A DNA stretch of 8,720 nucleotides from Planctomycetota bacterium. Lineage in GTDB: Bacteria; Planctomycetota; Planctomycetia; Planctomycetales; Planctomycetaceae. Within the stretch, counting starts at the first letter, position 1. Every line of letters begins with the position of its first letter. Shown here in pieces: positions 1 to 5,380 of the stretch. The DNA is taken from positions 1 to 8,720 of the forward strand of contig JAJRTM010000525.1 of the NCBI GenBank assembly GCA_024278285.1, given 5' to 3'. A model generated the notes under the pieces. It saw only the letters and a program-made list of their open reading frames with translations. It ran no database searches and was not told where the DNA came from. A program made the position numbers and the translations under genes.

Positions 1-418
1 AAATCCGCGTTTCGATTTCGTGAACTTCATCAAGCTGAATCGGCGAATTGCAGTACGGACAATGCGTACTCGTTAACGCTCCATCAAAAATAACCGTGCC
101 GTTGCAGGCATCGCAGCGGACCTCTTTTAATCCGGAAAGTGACTCCTGCTTCTCTTCCTGCAGCTCGGTCAACCGCTCCAGTTCTGCGTGGTAATCTCGC
201 TCTTGCAGTTCTTCTTCCGCATCGATCGTTAATTGATGTTGGTGACCGCAGTAAGGACACTTCAATTGTTGAGAGCCAATATGAAATTCGAGATCGGCTC
301 CACATTGTTCACAGGGAAAGATGCGTCCTTTCGCCTGACTGACAGAAGATTCGACCGAAACAGTATCGACCCCTGCATCAAATGGAAGTGGTGGTGGTGG
401 TGGCGGCGACTCACTCAT
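1..418 (-). CDS. Double zinc-ribbon protein (TFIIB-type zinc ribbon-like), partial at left edge
   Basis: The visible 139 residues are the N-terminus; the gene continues off the left edge. They begin with a six-proline run (residues 5-10). Two zinc-ribbon units follow: CEQC (36-39) paired with CPYC (54-57), and CDAC (102-105) paired with CPYC (120-123). All eight zinc-ligand cysteines are present. A charged, Glu-rich and probably helical linker (about 66-100) separates them. Each unit looks like a zinc ribbon of the kind found in proteins labelled TFIIB-type zinc-ribbon or, loosely, 'primosomal protein N prime-like', common in planctomycetes. The molecular function of that group is not known to me, and nucleic-acid or protein binding is only inference. 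The ATG at 418 is the only possible start, because an in-frame stop lies at 434-436 with no other start codon between. There is no good Shine-Dalgarno. A hairpin repeat doublet begins 26 nt upstream. The reading frame was translated by hand. Confidence 0.85.
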   Translation of the reverse strand, partial: MSESPPPPPPLPFDAGVDTVSVESSVSQAKGRIFPCEQCGADLEFHIGSQQLKCPYCGHQHQLTIDAEEELQERDYHAELERLTELQEEKQESLSGLKEVRCDACNGTVIFDGALTSTHCPYCNSPIQLDEVHEIETRI

Positions 419-444
419 GAAGAAATAACCCTGTCAAACAAAGA

Positions 445-557
445 GCGATGTAGGGTGTGCTGGGCACACCAATTGTGGCTCACGCCAGAGAAACAACATT
501 GCCATCATAGCATATACTACCCTGCAAGCGTGGTACGCACAGCGTACCCTACGTCGC
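445..557. repeat. Head-to-head palindromic repeat doublet (REPIN-like)
   Basis: Two 26-bp arms lie in inverted orientation at 445-470 and 532-557 and match at 20 of 26 positions. Each arm contains its own perfect 7-bp hairpin with a 3-nt loop: GGTGTGC/TGG/GCACACC at 454-470 and GGTACGC/ACA/GCGTACC at 532-548. Two adjacent base pairs differ between the arms, and both sides of the stem changed together, so pairing is kept. The outer parts read GCGAYGTAGGGT in both arms. A further 8-bp inverted match (TTGCCATC) lies at 499-506 and 573-580. This layout fits a REP doublet (REPIN), a non-autonomous repeat spread by RAYT transposases. Family assignment is inference, and no RAYT gene is in the window. 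Confidence 0.7.
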
Positions 558-634
558 TCATGCCGGTGAATCGATGGCAACATAATAACAAATTTTACTC
601 TCTCATTTTCATTGAACGCAACTCGGCACGCGAA

Positions 635-661
635 GATGGGTGCAAGCACGCCATCCTACTG
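635..661. repeat. Bulged hairpin carrying an 18-bp dispersed repeat
   Basis: GATGG+GTGC at 635-643 pairs with GCAC+CCATC at 646-655, leaving one bulged G at 650. The 18 bp at 644-661 recur on the same strand at 4033-4050 with one mismatch. Both copies lie in intergenic DNA. This looks like a fragment of a dispersed repeat; whether it has any role is unknown. Confidence 0.4.
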
Positions 662-770
662 TCATCTACTTTATGTTCTTGAGAATTTGTGTACCGTTCG
701 CAAATTATCCCAAAACGAGAGCCTCACTAAATAGTTAAAAAAATGGAACAGAAACCATGCCTGAAATTGA

Positions 771-800
771 TTCGCGAAAATTCACGTTTATTCGCGGTTC
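771..800. repeat. Triple 10-nt periodic repeat (TTCGCG type)
   Basis: Three consecutive 10-nt units start with TTCGCG, TTCACG and TTCGCG at 771, 781 and 791, with exact 10-nt spacing. The design matches the other triple repeats in this gap, although the sequence is different. Such short periodic units recur between genes in various bacteria, and no function is established to my knowledge. Confidence 0.55.
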
Positions 801-870
801 AATACCTTCCGATCAAGCAGACCTGTTGACGCGGTCGCCTTCGGCTTGCCGTTAAACAATTTTCTTCTTT

Positions 871-1049
871 TTTCGTGTTTTTCGTTCCTTTCGTGGTTCT
901 TTAAGAATACCTCTATTCATTCAAAAAACAGTTTGAACGGAGGGTAGACATTCTTGCCTGCCTTGAATACGGGATGCTCAAACACAACAGACTCCGAATG
1001 TCTGTGCTCCGTTTTGAATTGACCACGAAAGAAACGAAAAACACGGAAA
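871..1049. repeat. Long inverted repeat with triple 9-nt units in its arms
   Basis: The left arm at 871-898 contains TTCGTG, TTCGTT and TTCGTG at 872, 881 and 890, an exact 9-nt period. The right arm at 1021-1049 is its inverted copy, with 26 of 28 positions identical plus one inserted base. Inside are shorter imperfect inverted segments at 936-953 and 996-1013, sharing GAATGTCT and CTCCGTT. An imperfect hairpin at 943-962 has GGTAGACA and TGCCTGCC arms around TTCT. There is no coding content. The inverted-arm layout could be a miniature mobile element or two independently inserted repeats facing each other. No target-site duplication was identified. Confidence 0.6.
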
Positions 1050-1079
1050 TAGAAAATGCCAAAGACCTCTTTTTTTTCT

Positions 1080-1107
1080 CTCTGCGGTTCTCTGCGAACT
1101 CTGCGGT
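1080..1107. repeat. Triple 9-10-nt periodic repeat (CTCTGCG type)
   Basis: The heptamer CTCTGCG occurs at 1080, 1090 and 1099, so the spacing is 10 and then 9 nt. It is preceded by a T-rich stretch (1069-1079). It shares its three-unit layout with the repeats at 771-800 and 872-898 but not their sequence. Confidence 0.55.
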
Positions 1108-1122
1108 AATACTTCTTTAGTT

Positions 1123-1135
1123 CCGGCTACGCCGG
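1123..1135. repeat. Small perfect hairpin CCGGC-TAC-GCCGG
   Basis: A 5-bp GC-only stem with a 3-nt loop lies about 57 bp beyond the sulfatase stop codon. There is no T-tract on either side in the direction of sulfatase transcription, so it is not a standard intrinsic terminator. It may be part of the repeat cluster. Confidence 0.4.
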
Positions 1136-1148
1136 GTTAGGTGAATCC

Positions 1149-1172
1149 GTGGCTCTTTTTTCTTTTAGCCAC
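1149..1172 (-). other. Hairpin just downstream of the sulfatase stop; weak terminator candidate
   Basis: GTGGCT (1149-1154) and AGCCAC (1167-1172) form a perfect 6-bp stem with a 12-nt loop, beginning 19 nt after the stop codon on the minus strand. The position suits a transcript end. However, the large loop and the lack of a U-tract after the stem argue against an efficient intrinsic terminator. It could instead belong to the neighbouring repeats. Confidence 0.25.
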
Positions 1173-1191
1173 CAAAATGTGGGAAGAACCA

Positions 1192-2796
1192 TTAATTTGC
1201 GTTGACTCGTTTGCTCCAGACTGCAAAGTGGTCGACCATTTCTTTAACGCGCTGCGGTTGTTGCCTGGCAAGATCGTTTGTTTCGGTTCCGTCTACTTCA
1301 AGATCGAACAGTTGCCAGGCTCCTCCTTTTTTGCTGCGAATCGCTTTGTATTGTTCCATGAGGATAACATGATGCCAGGGCGTACTCCAGCAAAGTTCCT
1401 GGTGGGCTTTCCGCTTCTTTCCCCGGAAGATCGGCAGCAAACTTTTTCCCTCCAGCGGCAACGGTTTGCGGTTATCAAATTCGGTTGGGTATTTTGCGTT
1501 AGCGACATCAAGACAGGTTGCCATGAAGTCGATCACGTGACCGGCCTGTTTGGTGATTTGACCCTGTTTGCGAATCACAGCCGGCCAGCGAACCACCAAC
1601 GGCGTGCGGATGCCCCCTTCATAGCCTGACAGTTTCGTTCCATTAAGTGGCGTATTGCTCGCATTGGCCCATGCCAAACCGTAGCCTGCGAAAGTATCAT
1701 GAGGCCCCGGCAAGTTATCCGGGCCACTGCCGGGGCGAATCAGGACGCCATCTTTTCGCCAGTTCGCTTTTCTGTTTTTCATTGAGAAACCGAAACCACT
1801 ATTCATCGGAGCCAGACCACCATCCGGGGCCGCCCCGTTATCGGAAAGAAACATAACCAGCGTATTTTCTTCTTCCCCTGCTTCCTTAACGGCCTGAAGA
1901 AGTTGCCCGAGACCACGATCAACAACTGCAACTTGTGCAGCGTACACAGCCATCCGTTCTGCCTGCCAGTTTTTCTGTTTGTCGGTCTCCCAATCTCGGA
2001 CACCTTTCAGCCTGGGAGAAAGTTTCCATTGATCCGGCACGATCCCATCACGACGTTGACGCTCAAACCGCAATGCCCGAATTTGATCCCAGCCCGTATC
2101 GAGATACTGTTTTCGATAAGCAGCAATGTCCGCTTCACGTGCATGCAGCGGCCAGTGCGGTGCAATGTGGGCGACGTACAAAAAGAAGGGTTGATCTTCG
2201 GCGAGGCTCTCTTTCAGGAAGCTGATTGCATGCTTATTAAGAGCCTCGGTCAGATAGAAATCTTTCGGTAATTCGATTCGTTTCCGATTCAGATAGTACG
2301 GATTTTGCTGGACTTCATTGAAGTAACTGATTTTTGCCTGGCACATCGGCCCGAAAAAACGATCAAACCCCCGGTCCAAAGCCAAGTCCCGTCCCTGCCA
2401 TTTACCAACCATCATGGTTCGATAGCCGGCCCGTTGAAGGACTTCGCCAATCAGAACGCATTTGCTGAAATCTTTCGGTTCGTTCCAGCGATCCCCACGG
2501 TGCCCAACTTGTTGACAATACAACCCGGTCAGCAGCGAAGCCCGTGTCGGTCCGCAAATGGCATTGTTGTAAAACTGGGCGAATCTCAAACCACCCCGAG
2601 CGAGTGAATCAATATGCGGCGTTTTTATTTCGCCGCCATAGCAGCCGATGTCCGACCAGCCCAGATCATCCGCCATCACCAGAATAATATTAGGCCGCTT
2701 TTGCATTGCGATTTCCGAAGCAACCGCTAGCACTGGTGTTAAAAGCATGATGCCCAGAGTCATCAGGCAGAACTGAATGCGAAAAATAAAGTGCAT
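1192..2796 (-). CDS. Secreted type I (formylglycine) sulfatase, arylsulfatase A-like
   Basis: A 534-residue exported sulfatase that should hydrolyse sulfate esters, possibly on sulfated polysaccharides; the substrate cannot be read from sequence. Residues 1-26 form a signal peptide (hydrophobic core about 8-25, likely cleavage at AVA|SE). The metal-binding pair is D43-D44 in MADDLG. The motif C81-G-P-T-R85-A-S-L-L-T-G91 matches the sulfatase signature; C81 is the residue converted to formylglycine. Other conserved parts are GKW (131-133), APHWPLH with H214, SDNG (D319, N320) and K388 before YEGG. Length is normal. The odd point is Q134, where the family usually has His (GKWH), a residue that contacts the formylglycine. 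No maturase or anti-sulfatase gene is adjacent. The start is supported by GAGAGG nine bases upstream. Planctomycetes carry many sulfatase genes. Confidence is high for the family and lower for activity. Confidence 0.95.
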   Translation of the reverse strand: MHFIFRIQFCLMTLGIMLLTPVLAVASEIAMQKRPNIILVMADDLGWSDIGCYGGEIKTPHIDSLARGGLRFAQFYNNAICGPTRASLLTGLYCQQVGHRGDRWNEPKDFSKCVLIGEVLQRAGYRTMMVGKWQGRDLALDRGFDRFFGPMCQAKISYFNEVQQNPYYLNRKRIELPKDFYLTEALNKHAISFLKESLAEDQPFFLYVAHIAPHWPLHAREADIAAYRKQYLDTGWDQIRALRFERQRRDGIVPDQWKLSPRLKGVRDWETDKQKNWQAERMAVYAAQVAVVDRGLGQLLQAVKEAGEEENTLVMFLSDNGAAPDGGLAPMNSGFGFSMKNRKANWRKDGVLIRPGSGPDNLPGPHDTFAGYGLAWANASNTPLNGTKLSGYEGGIRTPLVVRWPAVIRKQGQITKQAGHVIDFMATCLDVANAKYPTEFDNRKPLPLEGKSLLPIFRGKKRKAHQELCWSTPWHHVILMEQYKAIRSKKGGAWQLFDLEVDGTETNDLARQQPQRVKEMVDHFAVWSKRVNAN

Positions 2797-2805
2797 AATA
2801 TTTTA

Positions 2806-2811
2806 CCTCTC
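2806..2811 (-). promoter_or_regulatory. Ribosome binding site of the sulfatase
   Basis: GAGAGG on the minus strand, 9 nt upstream of the ATG at 2796. It supports that start. The same GAGAG core precedes the two upstream operon genes near 7425 and 8498. Confidence 0.65.
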
Positions 2812-3100
2812 AATATATTTCGTGATGAAGCAGAATAAGTCAATGACCTCAGACATTCCCGTTCACTATGGTATCTGGTCAGGTGCGGAAGCAACAGGCA
2901 ATACTCTGAGAGGAGCCTAAAGCAAAGTGCCCCCAATAATCTCTCGCAAACACTCTCCCCATACTTTAGAACTAAATGGTCATGCTGGACTCGCGAATTC
3001 ACTACTGATACAATTTCCAGCATGCTGAATGCATTAGTGCCTGTTAAGCATCCTATTTAAACAAGGGCTCGCAGGTGAATAACAAGTTAGCTTTACAAAC

Positions 3101-3106
3101 AAAGGA
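3101..3106 (+). promoter_or_regulatory. Ribosome binding site of the GIY-YIG gene
   Basis: AAAGGA ends 5 nt before the GTG at 3112 and favours that GTG over the in-frame ATG at 3145, which lacks a comparable site. Confidence 0.6.
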
Positions 3107-3111
3107 ATCAC

Positions 3112-4017
3112 GTGTTCCAAGCAAAGCATGGAAAAACGATAAAAATGTTCCTTCTGGACGCAGATCCAGAAGGAAGGATGATTTGCGAGCTTTCCAATTG
3201 GACAGGGAAAGCATATCGAATCCCAAGAGGGAAGGTTAAAGATTGTGTCAATCGCCCTGAGTTAAAAAGCACGGCTGTGTACATCTTGTTTGGTCGGCCT
3301 GATTCACCTGCTGGAAAATCAAGAGCCTATATCGGCGAAGCGGAAAACATATACGCCCGCCTAGTTCAGCACGTCTCAGAAAAGGAGTTCTGGAACGAAG
3401 CTGTAGTTTTTATTAGTAAAGATGAAAATCTCAATAAAGCACATATTAAGTATCTTGAATCCAGGCTGCATGAACTCGCAACAAACACAGGAAGGTTTCA
3501 AATAGAGAACGGCAATACACCAACAAAGTCTTCTATCTCTGAATCTGATCAAGCCGAAATGGAAGAGTTTATTGAGTATGTCCGCATGCTCATAAATACG
3601 ATGAATTTCAAAGTATTTGAGCCGCTAATTAAAGAAGAATCAGGCGTAAATATTAAGGCTGAAGAGTTGATCTTAAAGGGTGCAAGAGACGCGACTGGAA
3701 AAGGAAAAAGAACAGCGGATGGGTTCGTTGTTTTTAAAGGTTCAGAGCTGGCTTCTAGCACTGTGCCATCATTCCCAAAAAGTTTTAATGCACTCAGAGA
3801 TGAATTGTTAAATGGTGAGTCAGTTATTGAAGAGCAAGAAAAATTCATCCTAACTGAAGATGTTTTATTTAGTAGTCCTTCAGCAGCGGCGGCGGTTATC
3901 ATGGGGCGAAGTGCTAATGGATTGGTTGAGTGGAAAAGTAAATCAGGTAAAACCTTAAAGGAAATCGAAGCATCAGAAATAGAAAAAGCTAACAATGCCA
4001 TTAACTCGGTCAGTTAA
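3112..4017 (+). CDS. GIY-YIG nuclease family protein with C-terminal DUF4357-like domain
   Basis: 301 residues. A short N-terminal domain (about 10-50) precedes a GIY-YIG core. The first motif reads V56-Y57-I58 and the second Y73-I74-G75, followed by E-A-E-N and R83. E116 in KYLESRL and N133/N135 near NTPTKSS sit where the family's metal-binding Glu and conserved Asn are expected. Residues about 249-285 (SSPSAAAAVIMGRSANG, then VEWK) resemble DUF4357, often found at the C-end of such proteins. GIY-YIG domains cut DNA through one metal ion; the target of this family is not known to me. It is cytosolic, with no signal peptide or TM segment. The start is GTG at 3112, backed by AAAGGA; ATG at 3145 (codon 12) is the alternative. 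GC counted over 3121-4020 is 365 of 900 bases (41%), against 182 of 360 (51%) in part of the ABC gene. Together with its lone plus-strand orientation, this suggests acquisition by transfer. Confidence 0.88.
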   Translation: MFQAKHGKTIKMFLLDADPEGRMICELSNWTGKAYRIPRGKVKDCVNRPELKSTAVYILFGRPDSPAGKSRAYIGEAENIYARLVQHVSEKEFWNEAVVFISKDENLNKAHIKYLESRLHELATNTGRFQIENGNTPTKSSISESDQAEMEEFIEYVRMLINTMNFKVFEPLIKEESGVNIKAEELILKGARDATGKGKRTADGFVVFKGSELASSTVPSFPKSFNALRDELLNGESVIEEQEKFILTEDVLFSSPSAAAAVIMGRSANGLVEWKSKSGKTLKEIEASEIEKANNAINSVS

Positions 4018-4196
4018 AAAAAGCCATTGCGTAAGCACGCCATCCTCCTGCACGTTTTGCCTGTGCTCTGTTCGGGTAGATTAAAAAGAGAGTCAACAAC
4101 ATTTTCATCAGCCCAGGGTTAACGCCCCAGCTACACCGGTAAATATCCTGCCACTTTTGTGTGACATTTTATTGATAAGAAACAAAGGAAACGGCA
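4018..4196. other. Convergent intergenic region with repeat fragment
   Basis: The GIY-YIG gene and the ABC ATPase gene converge here. Positions 4033-4050 repeat the 18 bp at 644-661 with one mismatch. GGGTTAACGCCC at 4116-4127 is a near-palindrome around GTTAAC. No stem followed by a T-tract is visible for either gene, so no intrinsic terminator is called. Confidence 0.5.
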
Positions 4197-5297
4197 TTAC
4201 TGGACGATGCCTTCGGTGATTGACATGAAGGCGTCTTCGAGGGTTTCTGATTTTCCTGCAAACTCCAGAACCGGGAACTGTTTTTGGATCATTCGTTTCA
4301 GCAGGTCTGCCTGTTGATTTTTGTCGCCGGCGAATTCAAATGTCATTTGATCCAGTGCGGGAGAAACATGGGAAACGAATGGTTGTTCAAGCAACCATTT
4401 TTCCAGTTCCTCCATTTTGGATAATACCGAAACTGCTATCGTTTCAGTAGATGCTTGCGCCCCTTCTTTTTTCGGTTTGAAGTTTCTGAGTTCATCAATC
4501 GTCCCGTGCATCAGAATTTTGCCCGCTTCGATGATGGCAGCTGAGTCGCAGATTTCGCCCAGTTCGGTCAAAATGTGCGAGCTGATTAAAACGGTCTTGT
4601 TCATTTCGCTGGCGAGTAAATGAATCAGTTCGCGAAGTTCCACTCGCGCACGCGGATCCAGCCCGGCTGCCGGTTCATCGAGAATAAGCACCTGCGGATC
4701 GTGAATAAGCGTTCGTCCCAATCCGAGCCGCTGCGACATTCCTTTGGAAAGGGTGTTGATCGGTTTATGTGCCAACTTTCGCAGTTCGGTAAAGATGAGA
4801 ACTCGTTCGATCGCGTTGCGCCGCTCTTCCCCTTTGAAGCCGTACGCGCGAGCGTAGAAATCGAGATATTCAATCACATCCATATTGTTGTATTTGCCGA
4901 AGCTGTCGGGCATGAAGCCGAGTTTTGTCCGTGCTTTTTCAGGGTCATCAACCACAGAATATCCACAGATAAACGCATCGCCTGCGGTTGGCAGATCGAG
5001 CGAAGCCAGAATTCGCATCGTTGTTGTTTTACCGGCTCCGTTTGGTCCGATAAATCCCATCACCTGACCGGGAAACGCTTTGAAGCTGACATTATCAACC
5101 GCTTTGAGCTTCCCGAAAAATCGGTGCAGGTTTCTAATTTCCAGCGCAGGCTGTTCCCCAAGATGCTCTTCATTGACATCAGATTCTTCCGTCTCCAGTA
5201 TCTCGATGTCATCGCCGTTGTCTTTGGAAATGACTTCGTCCAGGACATTATCCCCAGAAGAATAATCGGGAGTCGATGGTGGGAATGATTCAGTCAT
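4197..5297 (-). CDS. ABC-2-type transporter ATP-binding protein
   Basis: A 366-residue ATPase subunit that would power a membrane permease from the cytosolic side. Seen in order: an acidic N-terminal extension (1-50, 16 Asp/Glu and one Lys), the ABC domain from about 52, Walker A GPNGAGKT (84-91), a Q-loop region reading FMPDSFG (128-134), signature LSKGMSQR (183-190), Walker B VLILDEP (203-209), D-loop AGLDP (211-215) and switch H241. A C-terminal segment (about 285-366) follows, as in other long ABC-2 ATPases. The Q-loop has Asp131 where Gln is usual. A YLPE- or MPD-type variant is seen in some relatives, so this need not mean loss of function. It is the last gene of the probable operon, 83 bp after the 677-residue protein. 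No Shine-Dalgarno is visible before the ATG. No permease gene is in the window, so the partner must be encoded elsewhere or be the adjacent two-TM protein, which is not a typical permease. Confidence 0.92.
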   Translation of the reverse strand: MTESFPPSTPDYSSGDNVLDEVISKDNGDDIEILETEESDVNEEHLGEQPALEIRNLHRFFGKLKAVDNVSFKAFPGQVMGFIGPNGAGKTTTMRILASLDLPTAGDAFICGYSVVDDPEKARTKLGFMPDSFGKYNNMDVIEYLDFYARAYGFKGEERRNAIERVLIFTELRKLAHKPINTLSKGMSQRLGLGRTLIHDPQVLILDEPAAGLDPRARVELRELIHLLASEMNKTVLISSHILTELGEICDSAAIIEAGKILMHGTIDELRNFKPKKEGAQASTETIAVSVLSKMEELEKWLLEQPFVSHVSPALDQMTFEFAGDKNQQADLLKRMIQKQFPVLEFAGKSETLEDAFMSITEGIVQ

Positions 5298-5380
5298 AAC
5301 AATAGATTCAATAGTTACAGGTCAGGTTGTGCGTGATGAAAAATGATGATTAACCAGGCAAGCAGGAACCGTTACACTTT

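Larger units (their letters stand above)
419..1191. other. Gene-free, repeat-rich intergenic region
   Basis: This gap of about 770 bp lies between the zinc-ribbon gene, which is transcribed away to the left, and the 3' end of the sulfatase gene. I find no reading frame with recognisable protein features. It holds, in order, a hairpin-repeat doublet (445-557), a bulged hairpin (635-655), a triple 10-nt repeat (771-800), an inverted repeat built from triple 9-nt units (871-1049), another triple repeat (1080-1107) and two small hairpins (1123-1135, 1149-1172). It should also hold the promoter of the leftward zinc-ribbon gene, but I could not place one with confidence. Confidence 0.75.
2797..3111. 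other. Divergent intergenic region between sulfatase and GIY-YIG gene
   Basis: About 315 bp between two divergently transcribed genes, so both promoters should lie here. I see no convincing sigma-70 pair for either. A 10-bp perfect palindrome, CAGCATGCTG, lies at 3018-3027, about 85 bp upstream of the GIY-YIG start, and could be an operator-like site, but one such palindrome can occur by chance. No credible small gene was found: an open frame at 2763-3023 on the minus strand overlaps the sulfatase start and has no recognisable features. Confidence 0.5.

Noticed and set aside
432..437. TTGACA on the minus strand upstream of the zinc-ribbon gene as a -35 box
   Set aside because: It is only 13 nt from the ATG, too close for a -10 box and leader.
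233..682. A 149-residue plus-strand open frame with a Trp-rich run
   Set aside because: Its Trp run is the antisense of the proline codons of the zinc-ribbon gene, and the rest crosses the 445-557 hairpin repeat.
445..1107. CRISPR array in the left repeat region
   Set aside because: Repeats are short, inverted or directly abutting, with no regular spacers and no cas genes.
1141..2607. Several plus-strand open frames opposite the sulfatase gene (1141-1629, 1647-1856, 1903-2271, 1935-2225, 2305-2607)
   Set aside because: They lie antisense to a gene with clear sulfatase motifs along its whole length and show no domain features of their own.
2814..2843. TTGACT (2843-2838, minus strand) followed by an AT-rich hexamer as a sigma-70 promoter for the sulfatase
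   Set aside because: The start of transcription would fall inside the ribosome site at 2811-2806, leaving no usable leader.
2763..3023. An 86-residue minus-strand open frame upstream of the sulfatase
   Set aside because: It overlaps the sulfatase start in another frame, has no clear ribosome site and has no recognisable protein features.
3043..3095. Integron attC-like cores (a GTTRRRY match near 3043, and AACAAGTT near 3082) before the GIY-YIG gene
   Set aside because: There is no matching inverse core or paired attC arms, no second site after the gene, and no integrase in the window.
3549..4001. A 150-residue minus-strand open frame
   Set aside because: It is antisense to the DUF4357 half of the GIY-YIG gene and has low-complexity composition typical of a shadow frame.
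4018..4196. Bidirectional intrinsic terminator between the convergent genes
   Set aside because: No stable GC stem followed by a T-tract is present on either strand; only a 3-bp GGG/CCC stem around TTAACG was found.
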